This document shows positions 8,775-17,919 of a DNA stretch of 64,000 nucleotides, in pieces. A program made the translations under genes and the position numbers. Position 1 is the first letter of the stretch, and every line of letters starts with the position of its first letter. A model generated the notes under the pieces. It had not been told where the DNA came from. It saw only the letters and a program-made list of their open reading frames with translations, and ran no database searches. The DNA comes from an uncultured Prevotellaceae bacterium (GTDB lineage: Bacteria; Bacteroidota; Bacteroidia; Bacteroidales; Bacteroidaceae): positions 33,587-97,586 of the forward strand of contig CACYJV010000009.1 of the NCBI GenBank assembly GCA_902774815.1, written 5' to 3'.

Positions 8775-10171
8775 AGAAACTATATATTGAAACTTACGGC
8801 TGCCAAATGAACGTGGCCGATTCGGAAGTGGTAGCCAGCGTCATGCAGATGGCCGGCTATGAATCGTGTACGACCATCGACGATGCCGATGCAGTATTCC
8901 TGAACACCTGTTCGGTGCGCGACAATGCCGAGCAAAAGATATATCATCGCCTGGCCGAACTGAATGCCCTCAGAAAGAAACGCGAGACAAAGGGCAAGTC
9001 AACAGCACCGAGCCTCATCATTGGTGTGCTGGGATGCATGGCCGAACGCGTGAAGGAAGATCTCTTAGAGCATCACCACGCCGACCTCGTGGCAGGTCCC
9101 GATGCTTATCTGAACCTTCCCGACCTCATCGCCCAAGTGGAGATGGGCCAAAAGGCTATCAACATCGAACTGTCGACCACTGAGACCTATCGCGACATTG
9201 TGCCACAGCGCATCAGCGGTAACCGAATCAGTGGCTATGTAAGCATTATGCGTGGGTGTAACAACTTCTGCCATTACTGCATCGTTCCCTATACCCGTGG
9301 CCGCGAGCGCAGTCGCGACGTGGAAAGCATATTGCGCGAGGTGCGCGACCTGAAGGATCGTGGCTTTAAGGAAGTGACATTGCTGGGACAGAACGTAAAC
9401 TCGTATCGGGGAGTCAAAGAAGCAGAAGGAGTTAAGGAAGTTAGGGAAGATAAAGAAGTCAAGGACATATCCGGTAGCACTGAAGCCGTCGGTTTTGCCG
9501 AACTGCTCAGAATGGTTGCCCGCGAAGCTTATCCCATGCGTGTGCGCTTCACCACCTCGCATCCTAAAGACATGTCTGATGAAACGCTACACGTGATTGC
9601 CGAAGAACCGAACGTTTGCAAGCAGATTCACCTGCCCGTGCAGTCTGGTTCAGATAAGATCCTGAAATTGATGAATCGCAAATATACCCGCGAATGGTAC
9701 ATGGGACGCGTCGAAGCCATTCGCCGTATCATTCCAGAATGCGGCCTTTCCACCGATATCTTCGTGGGTTATCACGATGAGACGGAGGAAGACCACCAGT
9801 TGTCGCTCTCGCTGATGCGCGAGGTGGGCTACGATTCTGCGTTTATGTTCAAGTATTCGGAGCGCCCTGGCACCTATGCTTCCAAGCATCTGCCCGACAA
9901 TGTGCCTGAAGATGAGAAGATTCGCCGGCTGAACGAACTCATCCAACTACAAACAGAGATGTCGGCTATTGCGAACAAGCGCGACGAAGGCAAGGAGTTC
10001 GAGGTGCTCGTCGAGGGCTATTCGAAACGCTCGCGCGAACAACTGTGCGGTCGGACGGAGCAAGGCAAGATGGTGGTGTTCGACAAGGGAACCCATCACC
10101 CCGGCGAATTGGTGCGTGTTCGCATCACTGGCAGTACTTCTGCCACCCTATTCGGCGAAGAAATCATATAG
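8771..10171 (+). CDS. miaB: tRNA-2-methylthio-N6-dimethylallyladenosine synthase MiaB
   Basis: A 466-residue radical-SAM methylthiotransferase that adds the 2-methylthio group to i6A37 of tRNAs. The N-terminal domain has the three cluster cysteines (C11 'YGCQMN', C47 'NTCSVRD', about C89 'GCMAER'). The radical-SAM CxxxCxxC motif is 'GCNNFCHYC' (about 162-170), followed by 'YTRGRERSR'. A TRAM domain ends the protein. Oddity: after the conserved 'LLGQNVNSY' lies a charged stretch, 'GVKEAEGVKEVREDKEVKD' (about 214-232), encoded by the same 9-nt repeat type seen at 1804-1982. It appears to be an in-frame repeat insertion in a tolerated loop before 'FAELLRMVA'. Confidence 0.95.
   Translation: MKKLYIETYGCQMNVADSEVVASVMQMAGYESCTTIDDADAVFLNTCSVRDNAEQKIYHRLAELNALRKKRETKGKSTAPSLIIGVLGCMAERVKEDLLEHHHADLVAGPDAYLNLPDLIAQVEMGQKAINIELSTTETYRDIVPQRISGNRISGYVSIMRGCNNFCHYCIVPYTRGRERSRDVESILREVRDLKDRGFKEVTLLGQNVNSYRGVKEAEGVKEVREDKEVKDISGSTEAVGFAELLRMVAREAYPMRVRFTTSHPKDMSDETLHVIAEEPNVCKQIHLPVQSGSDKILKLMNRKYTREWYMGRVEAIRRIIPECGLSTDIFVGYHDETEEDHQLSLSLMREVGYDSAFMFKYSERPGTYASKHLPDNVPEDEKIRRLNELIQLQTEMSAIANKRDEGKEFEVLVEGYSKRSREQLCGRTEQGKMVVFDKGTHHPGELVRVRITGSTSATLFGEEII
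9410..9466 (+). repeat. GAAGTTAAG-type repeat translated inside miaB
   Basis: The sequence GGAGTTAAGGAAGTTAGGGA and its flanks match the repeat arms at 1849-1890 and 1941-1982. Its 9-nt unit keeps the reading frame and yields the E-V-K/R pattern of the inserted MiaB segment. Confidence 0.6.
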
Positions 10172-10178
10172 AAACCAC

Positions 10179-12296
10179 ATGTTGAGACGGTTTATCATCC
10201 TCATTGCAGCGGTGGCAGCCACCATTAACGTTCAGGCACAGCACCCCGACGGCGACTTCAACAAGATGTCGCCCTACCTGCAACGCATAGCCTTGACGGC
10301 CAACCAACGGCAAAAGGTTTATGGCAACGGCACGCGTCAGGCCGTCTGCGCATTGATAAAGTTCAGCAAAGATACCGATGCTGAAGTCGTCTTGCAACGT
10401 CACGCCAGCCAAATGATAGACCGCATCGGGCGTATTGTCATCGCCAACATCTGCCCGACCGAACTAAAAGCACTTGCCCAGGAAGAATGCGTCGAGCGAA
10501 TTGAAGCCGAACGCCTGCCTCATGCCTCGATGAACGTCACGCCAGGCTATGTCAATGCCACAGAAGTGTTTACCGGCGAGGGACTTCCGCAGGCTTATAC
10601 GGGTAGCGGCGTCGTTGCGGGCAGCCTTGACTGCGGACACGACTTCACCCACCCATCATTCTACACACCAGAAGGGAAGTGCCGCATCAAGTATTTCTGC
10701 GACTTCAATTTAAACGACGACGAAGGACATCCCGGGCGCGTCTTCGACACCACTGATGAGATTGTTTTGGCCGAGCACTCGCAGACGGCTACATCACAAA
10801 ATCACGGCACCCATGTACTGGGCATTATGGCAGGCTCCGTCGTGGGCAGCTTCCGCGGCATGGCCAGCGATGCCGATATCTGCCTGGCTGACTTCAATTC
10901 CGACCGCGAGGAATTCTTCCCCACCGATGCCGGGCTGACTTCCGCCATCTGCATACTGGGGTTCAAGCGCATCTTCGACTATGCCGAGACTCATGGCATG
11001 CCCTGCGTAATCAACTTCAGCAACGGCGAATCGGTAATGTACTACAATGACCACCTGTTGGAAAGTGAAGCTATCAACGAACTCCTTGGACCGGGACGCA
11101 TCATCGTGGCAGCGCAAGGCAACGAGGGCACCGACCGCTCGTACCTCTACAAGGCTGCTGACACGCCTTCGGCAGGTGCGCTCACGACAGCAGCCGGCTT
11201 ATTGCCTGAGAGCGTTGCTCCTATCGATGTCCGCACACAGGGTGACCTAGACGTGACGTTGGGTTTCTACAGCCAGACTGATAGCTTTGTTACGACAACC
11301 TTCTCCACTGCTGAGATTAACGAGGCAGCAGGCCTACCCATCAGTCGTAGCATCAATGTCGATGGCACCGAGATTCCCATCACTGCCCAGCGCGTCAGTT
11401 GTCTGGCTGATACAGCTGGCGCTGTCTACCATTTCGAGATGCAGACGCCATCGTACTATTTCCTCTTCAACACCTATGGTTATGTGCTGCTAAGTGGCAA
11501 TGCCGAGGCCGAAGCCGTCAGCGATATACTGGTTAATCCGATGGTTAACTACGAGTCACCGCTTGATGCTGCCCAGCAAGGATTCTGCGTCAGTTGGCCT
11601 GCCACGTTGCCACGGGTCATCAGCGTGGGAGCCATGAACACCAATCGCAGCATTGTCAGTTTCTCGTCGCAGGGACCCACCTACGATTTCCGCACGAAGC
11701 CCGACGTGGCTGCACCTGGTTACGGCATCTATTCTTCTCGGAACAGCTTCTTGCGGACTGGTGCAACGGGCATAGGGGAAGTCAGTTTCCATGGGAAAAC
11801 CTATGATTTCATCCGTATGTCGGGCACGTCTATGGCATCGCCCGTCGTGGCTGGTGCAGTGGCTCTGTGGCTGCAGGCCAAGCCCGACCTCACGCCTGAA
11901 GAGGTGCTGCAAGTCATCAGCGAGACGTCCAAACATCCTGATAGCACCCTCGCTTACCCCAATAACCGATATGGACATGGTCTTATCGATGTCTATCAGG
12001 GTCTGCTGAAGGTGTTAGGACTTACCGATGCCATCCCAACGCTGTCGCTCCACCAACCAAGGGAGGCTCGTTTCAGCCTCAACGGACGACAGTTGCGAAT
12101 TGACCTGCCAGACTCTCATCAGGGTAAGGCCTGCCTGAGCATCTACTCTACCAGCGGACAACTCCTTGAGAGCCATTCCTTCTGTGGAGCATCGGCCAAC
12201 ATTAGCCTCGCCTCCCTCCCCGCTGCCGTCTATGCCGTGCAGCTGAACACGAGCAACGGTCTGACCACGGGGTCCACTCTTATCCGAATCCAATAA
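10179..12296 (+). CDS. Secreted S8 (subtilisin-like) serine protease with type IX secretion tail
   Basis: The ATG at 10179 is preferred: it lies 8 nt after miaB and begins a clean signal peptide ('MLRRFIILIAAVAATINVQAQ'); the frame is open further upstream but only over miaB. The 705-residue protein has the full S8 triad: Asp about 150 ('GVVAGSLDCGHD'), His about 210 ('NHGTHVLG') and Ser about 550 ('MSGTSMASP'). The roughly 340 residues between His and Ser are longer than in plain subtilisin and suggest an inserted domain. The C-terminal 80 residues ('LSIYSTSGQLLES...LPAAVYAVQL') match a type A T9SS sorting domain, so the protease is probably exported to the surface. It sits within the envelope operon. 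Confidence 0.88.
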   Translation: MLRRFIILIAAVAATINVQAQHPDGDFNKMSPYLQRIALTANQRQKVYGNGTRQAVCALIKFSKDTDAEVVLQRHASQMIDRIGRIVIANICPTELKALAQEECVERIEAERLPHASMNVTPGYVNATEVFTGEGLPQAYTGSGVVAGSLDCGHDFTHPSFYTPEGKCRIKYFCDFNLNDDEGHPGRVFDTTDEIVLAEHSQTATSQNHGTHVLGIMAGSVVGSFRGMASDADICLADFNSDREEFFPTDAGLTSAICILGFKRIFDYAETHGMPCVINFSNGESVMYYNDHLLESEAINELLGPGRIIVAAQGNEGTDRSYLYKAADTPSAGALTTAAGLLPESVAPIDVRTQGDLDVTLGFYSQTDSFVTTTFSTAEINEAAGLPISRSINVDGTEIPITAQRVSCLADTAGAVYHFEMQTPSYYFLFNTYGYVLLSGNAEAEAVSDILVNPMVNYESPLDAAQQGFCVSWPATLPRVISVGAMNTNRSIVSFSSQGPTYDFRTKPDVAAPGYGIYSSRNSFLRTGATGIGEVSFHGKTYDFIRMSGTSMASPVVAGAVALWLQAKPDLTPEEVLQVISETSKHPDSTLAYPNNRYGHGLIDVYQGLLKVLGLTDAIPTLSLHQPREARFSLNGRQLRIDLPDSHQGKACLSIYSTSGQLLESHSFCGASANISLASLPAAVYAVQLNTSNGLTTGSTLIRIQ

Positions 12297-12311
12297 TAAT
12301 AACTATACCTG

Positions 12312-14207
12312 ATGAAAGAATTCCTGCAAGTGTTGCGGCGATTTGTTCCGCCTTACAAGAAATATCTCGTACTGTCGGTGGTGTTCAACATCCTATCGGC
12401 TGTGCTCAACGTATTCTCGTTCATGACGCTCATCCCTATGCTCAACATTCTTTTTAAGACTGGCGACACAGAGAGTGCCACACAACTGATGCCTTGGACT
12501 TGGGAAAACATTGACGAGGTGGCTATGAACAACATGAACTATTACGTTAATCAGCTCATTGCACAAGTGGGTCCCACGACGACATTGCTCATCATCGGAC
12601 TTGTGCTGGCACTGATGACGGCCCTGAAGACGGGTGCTTATTTCCTCTCTTCAGCAACAATCATCCCCATTCGTACAGGCGTCGTGCGCGACATCCGCAA
12701 CCAACTCTATCAGAAAATCACCTCGCTTTCGCTGGGCTTTTTCTCTGAGGAGCGAAAGGGCGACATCATTGCACGCATGAGCGGTGATGTCCAGGAGATT
12801 GAAAATAGCATCATGTCGTCACTCGACATGCTGTTCAAGAACCCGATTCTTATCATCGTCTACTTTGCAACGTTGCTCATCGTTTCGTGGCAACTGACAC
12901 TGTTCACCATCATCTTCGTGCCTATCTTCGGCTGGTTCATGGGACTGGTCGGACGAAAGCTCAAGCAAAAGTCCATTAAGGCGCAATCACTTTGGAGCGA
13001 CACGATGAGTCAGGTGGAGGAAACGCTTGGTGGACTTCGCATCATCAAGGCTTTCTGTGCTGAAGGACGTATGAACGAGCGGTTCGATCGCGTCAACTCA
13101 GCCTATCGAAATGACATCATGCGCGTGAACATCCGCCAGTCAATGGCTCATCCAATGTCGGAGTTCCTGGGTACGGTGATGATTGTCATCGTGCTGTGGT
13201 TTGGTGGTATCCTTGTGCTGAACAACATGACACTGACGGGTTCGAAATTCGTCTACTACATGGTGATACTCTATAGCATCATTAACCCACTGAAAGAATT
13301 CTCTAAGGCAGGCTATAACATTCCTAAAGGACTGGCTTCCATGGAGCGTGTCGACAAGATATTACTGGCTGAGATAGACATCAAGGAAAAGGAAAACCCC
13401 ATCCAGATTGATGCCTTCGAGCACGAGATAGAATTCCGCAATGTTTCATTCCGTTATGGTGAACGCCAAGGCCAGGGCGAGTCCGATGATTCAGGAACGC
13501 AGTGGGTGCTGAAGAACATCAACCTGGTCATTCCAAAAGGCAAGACGGTAGCTTTGGTAGGACAAAGCGGTTCGGGCAAGTCAACACTCGTGGACCTCAT
13601 TCCTCGTTACTACGACGTGATGGAAGGCGAGGTGCTCATCGATGGCATCAACGTAAAGGACCTCGGCCTGCATTCGTTACGCCAGCTCATCGGTAACGTC
13701 AACCAAGAGGCCATCCTCTTCAACGATTCCTTCCGCAACAACATCGCCTTTGGCTACCAGAAACCTGAAGATACGAATCAGGAGGTCACGCCTGAAGAAC
13801 TCGACGCGAAAATCGAACAAGCAGCCAAGATTGCCAATGCCCACGACTTCATCATGCAGTCGGAACACGGCTACGACACCAATATCGGCGACCGCGGCAG
13901 CCGTCTGTCTGGCGGACAGCGACAGCGCGTCTCCATTGCACGTGCCATTCTGAAGAATCCGCCCATCCTGATTCTCGATGAAGCCACTTCCGCTCTCGAT
14001 ACCGAGTCGGAACGCTTGGTGCAGGATGCGTTGGAACGACTCATGAAGACGCGTACCACCGTTGCCATCGCCCATCGTCTCTCAACCATCAAGAATGCCG
14101 ACGAAATCTGTGTGCTGCACGAAGGACAGATTGTGGAACGCGGCACTCACGATGAGCTGCTGGCCCTCGACGGCTACTATCGTCGCTTGCACGAGATGCA
14201 GCAATAA
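12312..14207 (+). CDS. MsbA-like ABC exporter (fused permease and ATPase)
   Basis: A 631-residue half-transporter. The N-terminal 340 residues hold six hydrophobic segments of an ABC exporter domain, with 'SLSLGFFSEERKGDIIARMSGDVQEIE' as the first coupling region. The nucleotide-binding domain has Walker A 'GQSGSGKST' (about 416), signature 'LSGGQRQRVSIARAIL' (about 532) and Walker B 'ILILDEATSALD' (about 554), with 'HRLST' as switch histidine. Members of this group flip lipid A-core or other lipids and drugs. Its place next to an LpxL-like acyltransferase and LPS sugar genes favours a lipid A/LPS flippase role, which is inference. The gene begins 15 nt after the protease stop. Confidence 0.88.
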   Translation: MKEFLQVLRRFVPPYKKYLVLSVVFNILSAVLNVFSFMTLIPMLNILFKTGDTESATQLMPWTWENIDEVAMNNMNYYVNQLIAQVGPTTTLLIIGLVLALMTALKTGAYFLSSATIIPIRTGVVRDIRNQLYQKITSLSLGFFSEERKGDIIARMSGDVQEIENSIMSSLDMLFKNPILIIVYFATLLIVSWQLTLFTIIFVPIFGWFMGLVGRKLKQKSIKAQSLWSDTMSQVEETLGGLRIIKAFCAEGRMNERFDRVNSAYRNDIMRVNIRQSMAHPMSEFLGTVMIVIVLWFGGILVLNNMTLTGSKFVYYMVILYSIINPLKEFSKAGYNIPKGLASMERVDKILLAEIDIKEKENPIQIDAFEHEIEFRNVSFRYGERQGQGESDDSGTQWVLKNINLVIPKGKTVALVGQSGSGKSTLVDLIPRYYDVMEGEVLIDGINVKDLGLHSLRQLIGNVNQEAILFNDSFRNNIAFGYQKPEDTNQEVTPEELDAKIEQAAKIANAHDFIMQSEHGYDTNIGDRGSRLSGGQRQRVSIARAILKNPPILILDEATSALDTESERLVQDALERLMKTRTTVAIAHRLSTIKNADEICVLHEGQIVERGTHDELLALDGYYRRLHEMQQ

Positions 14208-14251
14208 AGCTACTACGGCCCTATTTCTTCATACCATAAAGCAAAAGAACG

Positions 14252-15169
14252 ATGCAGAACTTCACCCAAAAATTGGTCTTTGGACTGCTCTACGTGCTCT
14301 CGCTACTGCCGCTGCGAGTTCTCTACGTGCTGTCCGACTTCGAGTACCTTGTGGTTTATTACCTGTTGGGCTATCGCCGTCAGATTGTGCGCAGCAACCT
14401 GACGAGTTCTTTCCCTGAGAAATCGGCCGAAGAAATCAAGCGCATCGAACGGCGTTACTACCGTTGGTTCTGTGACTACTTCTTCGAGTCTATCAAGTTG
14501 CTGTCCATCAGCGAAAAGGAGTTGCGCCGACGCTTCACCATCAATAATTCCGAGGAGGTTGAGGCGCACTTTCAACAAGGGCAGTCGGTTGGTGCCATGC
14601 TCGGACATTACTGCAACTGGGAATGGCTCTCGTGCGTTGGCATCGAGTTGCCGAAGGAAAGGATTGTCGGCCTCATCTATAAGCCTCTGCGAGCAAAACC
14701 CATCGACTACGTGTTTCAACGATTGCGTTCCCACATGGGTGGCGTACCCGTGCCAAAGAACGACATACTGCGTTACCTTGTCAAGTACAAGCGCGCAGGC
14801 GTAATGACCATCTTCGGCTACATCGCCGATCAGGGTCCACGCTACGACAACATCCACCTGTGGCTGCCCTTCCTGAACCACGACACAGGTGTCTTTACGG
14901 GTGCAGAACGCATCATGCGAAAGATGCAGAATGCCGTGTTCTACGTTGAGATGAGCCGTCCCCGACGTGGCTATTACACCTGCACCTACCACCTGATGAC
15001 AAGCGAGCCGCAGGCATTGCCCGAATACGAACTGACGCGACGTTTCTTCCAACTGTTGGAGAAGCAGATACGTCGTCAGCCTGAATTCTACTTGTGGAGC
15101 CACAACCGCTGGAAACGCACCCATCAAGAGTACGAACGAATGATTCAAAGTGGAGAGATCAGACGATGA
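14252..15169 (+). CDS. LpxL/HtrB-family lysophospholipid (lipid A) acyltransferase
   Basis: A 305-residue protein with an N-terminal membrane anchor ('LLYVLSLLPLRVLYVLSDFEYLVVYYLLGY') as in LpxL/LpxM enzymes. The catalytic H-x4-E motif is 'GHYCNWEW' (about 119-126), followed by the 'GLIYKPLRAKPID' and 'ADQGPR' segments of the family. The family transfers secondary acyl chains from acyl-ACP to lipid A at the inner membrane. The start lies 44 nt after the ABC exporter, and the stop overlaps the next ATG (ATGA), so it is part of the same unit. Acyl-chain choice cannot be read from the sequence. Confidence 0.9.
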   Translation: MQNFTQKLVFGLLYVLSLLPLRVLYVLSDFEYLVVYYLLGYRRQIVRSNLTSSFPEKSAEEIKRIERRYYRWFCDYFFESIKLLSISEKELRRRFTINNSEEVEAHFQQGQSVGAMLGHYCNWEWLSCVGIELPKERIVGLIYKPLRAKPIDYVFQRLRSHMGGVPVPKNDILRYLVKYKRAGVMTIFGYIADQGPRYDNIHLWLPFLNHDTGVFTGAERIMRKMQNAVFYVEMSRPRRGYYTCTYHLMTSEPQALPEYELTRRFFQLLEKQIRRQPEFYLWSHNRWKRTHQEYERMIQSGEIRR

Positions 15170-15924
15170 AAAGGACCATCACCATAGCTCCAGGCTACGA
15201 ACACCTGCGGACGTTTGTCGAAGAAATACCGCAGCGTTTCCTGCACGAAGGACAGGAGGTGTACCGGCAGCGCAACCTTATCAAGGTGTTGACGGCTCCT
15301 GATGGTACGCGTCTCAACGTAAAGCGCTATCATGTGCCGGCAGGACCCAATCGTCTTATCTATTCGCTGGGCATTCGCAAACCAAAGGGACAGCGTGCCT
15401 TCGAATATCCCGAACGGCTGTTGGCTGCAGGCATCGCAACGCCTCAGCCCGTTGCCCTCATCGAGGAGCGCAACGCACTGCACCTGCTGGGCTACAGCTA
15501 CTTCATCAGCCTGCAATGCGACTTCGGGCACACGCTCTACGAGATGGGCTCAGCCACTCCTGATGTCTATCTGCCTATGGCCGAGGCTTTGGCACAACTG
15601 GCTGCACGCATGCACGAACAGCAAATCATGCACTGCGACTTCACACCTGGAAATATTCTGTGGAATCACGATGAAGAAGGCTATCATTTCCAACTCGTTG
15701 ACATCAACCGGATGTACTTCGGCCCCGTCAGCATTGAGAAGGGACTGCTCAGCATGATTCGTCTCTGGGGACCGAAGGCGTTCATCGAACACCTCGTGCG
15801 CTGCTATGCCCTCGCACGCAAGGCCAATCCCGAAGAAGCACTACTGTTGGCCATGCCTGCCCGCGCCCGTTTCTGGAAGCGTTTCCAGCGAAAGCACGAC
15901 GTTCCGTTCCCTCTTGAACTCTAA
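15166..15924 (+). CDS. LPS-core kinase-like protein (InaA/WaaP/Kdo-kinase family)
   Basis: The ATG at 15166, overlapping the previous stop, gives a 252-residue protein; the open frame extends 24 codons upstream but into the acyltransferase. It has a small protein-kinase-like fold: 'NLIKVLTAPDGTRLNVKRYHVP' with the ATP-binding Lys, 'AFEYPERLLAAGIATPQPVALIE', and the catalytic loop 'HCDFTPGNILW' (about 155-165) with Asp and Asn, followed by 'QLVDINRM' as DxG equivalent. Relatives phosphorylate Kdo or heptose of the LPS inner core. Position between an LpxL-like and a heptosyltransferase-like gene supports that role; the exact sugar is unknown. Confidence 0.82.
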   Translation: MKRTITIAPGYEHLRTFVEEIPQRFLHEGQEVYRQRNLIKVLTAPDGTRLNVKRYHVPAGPNRLIYSLGIRKPKGQRAFEYPERLLAAGIATPQPVALIEERNALHLLGYSYFISLQCDFGHTLYEMGSATPDVYLPMAEALAQLAARMHEQQIMHCDFTPGNILWNHDEEGYHFQLVDINRMYFGPVSIEKGLLSMIRLWGPKAFIEHLVRCYALARKANPEEALLLAMPARARFWKRFQRKHDVPFPLEL

Positions 15925-15937
15925 AACAAACAACACA

Positions 15938-16927
15938 ATGAACATACTCGTCATCCGATTCCGCCAAATGGGCGATGCCATTCTCGCCACCGTCGTACTG
16001 AACACCTTGCGCAAAAACTATCCTGATGCAACCATCGACTTTGTGCTCAACGAGCAGCTGTGCCCACTCTTCAAGGGACATCCTGCCATCAGCAACCTCA
16101 TTCCTTTCTCCAACGACGACCGCCATCATGCATTTCGCTACATGAAGAAAGTGTGGAAAACCGTCCACCAAAAGCATTACGACATTATTATAGACATGAG
16201 GAGCACCATGAACACGATGCTCTTTTCACTCTTCTCGCCCACCACACGCCATCGCATTGGACTGGCCAAGCCTTACACGCACCTTGTTTACAACTTTCGG
16301 AAGCCCGTTTGCCGCACCGACGAGAGTATGATCGACCATAACCTCGGTCTGTTGGCACCCCTGCAATTGCCACAGTTGGAGCGGCGCTTCACACTCGCCA
16401 TCAGCGACGACGAACGTAAGCGTTTCGCCGACTATATGTCGCAGCAAGGCATCGATTTGAATCGCCCTGTGATGCTCGTTGGCGTCACGGCGAAACTAGA
16501 GAATAAGACATGGAGTGAAGAGCGTATGACCGAGGTGCTCCGACGACTCATCAGCGAGTGTCCCGACCTGCAGTTGGTGTTCAACTATGCACCAGGAAAA
16601 GAGGAAGAAAACGCCCGCCGCATATACGACAAGCTGGGAAAACCCGCTGCTGTTGCCATCGATGTGCAAGCTCGCTCACAGCGCGAACTCGTGGCAATGA
16701 GTTCACTCATCAGCTGCTATTTCGGCAACGAGGGCGGCGCACGCCACATCGTGCATGCCTGCGGCAAGCCTTCGCTGGTGATTTGTGCACCACAGAACAG
16801 TCCCACCACATGGATACCTTCCGACGATGTCGTGGCTGAGGGCATCAGCATGCCTTCCTACGATGCCATTACCGTCGATTTAGTGTGGCAGCGCCTGCAA
16901 GATTTCATCCACCGCGTTACCCTTTAA
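15938..16927 (+). CDS. Glycosyltransferase family 9 (heptosyltransferase-like)
   Basis: The start at 15938 ('MNILVIRFRQMGDAILATVVL') is the canonical GT9 N-terminus; the open frame upstream only overlaps the kinase gene. The 329-residue protein shows both GT-B halves, with 'FVLNEQLCPLFKGHP', 'DIIIDMRSTMNTMLFSLFSPTTRHRIGL' and the C-terminal nucleotide-sugar region 'MSSLISCYFGNEGGARHIVHACGKPSLVI'. GT9 enzymes transfer heptose (or similar) from an ADP sugar onto LPS inner core. It is the last gene of the run that starts at the promoter near 6650; no terminator was seen between it and the convergent GT2 gene 30 nt away. Confidence 0.88.
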   Translation: MNILVIRFRQMGDAILATVVLNTLRKNYPDATIDFVLNEQLCPLFKGHPAISNLIPFSNDDRHHAFRYMKKVWKTVHQKHYDIIIDMRSTMNTMLFSLFSPTTRHRIGLAKPYTHLVYNFRKPVCRTDESMIDHNLGLLAPLQLPQLERRFTLAISDDERKRFADYMSQQGIDLNRPVMLVGVTAKLENKTWSEERMTEVLRRLISECPDLQLVFNYAPGKEEENARRIYDKLGKPAAVAIDVQARSQRELVAMSSLISCYFGNEGGARHIVHACGKPSLVICAPQNSPTTWIPSDDVVAEGISMPSYDAITVDLVWQRLQDFIHRVTL

Positions 16928-16957
16928 ATATATAGGGCAACTTCTATTTTATTCCCT

Positions 16958-17761
16958 TTACAAATATTGGTCCACCCCCAGCTCAGCACGCTTCCGGTGC
17001 TCGTTGATGGTTTGCTGAAGCAGGGCCATGTTTTCCTCCGACCGATTGGTTGGACTACTCTTGTGGTAGAGGTGTACTGCCGATGCCATGAGCTTTGCAT
17101 TCCATCGGTGCAGCCCATGGTTGAAGAGGCGCTGCACAAACTCAGAATCCTCATAGCCCCAACCGATAAACCTTTCCTCGAAACCATTCACCGCCAGGAA
17201 GTCATCGCGGAAGAAAGCCATGTGGCAACTTCGGGCACGTCGCAGCACGTCGCGATGACTGAACAGTCCGTTCAGCCAAGGGGCATGCAGCATCACAAAT
17301 CGCCGGCCCAGTCCACGGGTCCAGAACGTCATGTGCGCATTCTTCTCGGCGACGTGCCTGCGTGTGGCCTTTTCGCCTAGGCGTGCCCTGCTTCCCGTAA
17401 CGAGACGCCCCGGCTGCATCAGCCGCAGGTGATCGGCCACGAAATCGGGCGTCACTACGATGTCGCCATCCAATAAGATGATGTAGCTGCCGCGAGCCTT
17501 TGCAACGGCTATGTTGCGCGACTTCGCCACGCGGAAACCCTCATCGGGAATCCACGAGTGCACCAATGGCACGGGCATCAGCTTCTTATGACGCTCTATG
17601 AGCTGGCGCGTCTCCTCGCCTGAACCGTCGTCAGCCACGATAACCTCTCCAGGCAGCACGCGTTGTCTTTCCAATGCTTGCAGCACCAGTTCCAGAAAAC
17701 CAGGGTTATTATAGGTGGTCACGACGACCGAGATGTCTTTTGCGTTGTTCATTGCTTTCAT
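16958..17761 (-). CDS. Glycosyltransferase family 2 (minus-strand member of a divergent pair)
   Basis: A 267-residue GT-A enzyme: 'ISVVVTTYNNPGFLELVLQALERQ', 'EVIVADDGSGEETRQLI', and the metal-binding DxD in 'YIILLDGDIVVTPDF' (about residue 98). 'GFEERFIGWGYEDSEFVQRLF' supplies the ED acceptor/catalytic region. No membrane segments, so it is cytoplasmic and probably adds one sugar to an LPS or surface-glycan acceptor. It shares the 'TYNNP', 'ADDGSG.ETRQLI' and 'GF..R' blocks with the divergent GT2 at 17920 and is probably a diverged duplicate. Donor and acceptor are unknown. Confidence 0.88.
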   Translation of the reverse strand: MKAMNNAKDISVVVTTYNNPGFLELVLQALERQRVLPGEVIVADDGSGEETRQLIERHKKLMPVPLVHSWIPDEGFRVAKSRNIAVAKARGSYIILLDGDIVVTPDFVADHLRLMQPGRLVTGSRARLGEKATRRHVAEKNAHMTFWTRGLGRRFVMLHAPWLNGLFSHRDVLRRARSCHMAFFRDDFLAVNGFEERFIGWGYEDSEFVQRLFNHGLHRWNAKLMASAVHLYHKSSPTNRSEENMALLQQTINEHRKRAELGVDQYL

Positions 17762-17816
17762 TTACAGGAGTTTTGGAGGTAAAGGGAGATGAGCAGGTAA
17801 AGTGGTATTTCGACGA

Positions 17817-17824
17817 CAAAGATA
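17817..17824 (-). promoter_or_regulatory. Likely -7 box of the minus-strand GT2 gene
   Basis: Minus-strand TATCTTTG, a TAnnTTTG match 55 nt before the start of the gene at 17761. It shares the 158-nt divergent gap with the box at 17867-17874. Confidence 0.5.
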
Positions 17825-17866
17825 CAAATAATCCCGTAATCCTGCAATTTTTAGAAGAATAATCAC

Positions 17867-17874
17867 TACCTTTG
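17867..17874 (+). promoter_or_regulatory. Likely -7 box of the plus-strand GT2 gene
   Basis: TACCTTTG, a TAnnTTTG match 45 nt before the ATG at 17920. No convincing -33 TTTG at the expected distance. Confidence 0.5.
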
Positions 17875-17919
17875 CGACAAACAACGTGAACAGAACCGCC
17901 TTTTTGACAATAGGAAATC

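Noticed and set aside
9969-10178. Upstream extension of the S8 protease frame by 70 codons
   Set aside because: It lies entirely over the conserved C-terminus of miaB in another frame, and the ATG at 10179 begins a perfect signal peptide.
15094-15165. Upstream start for the LPS kinase-like protein
   Set aside because: The 24 extra codons lie within the acyltransferase gene; the ATGA overlap at 15166 is the normal coupled start.
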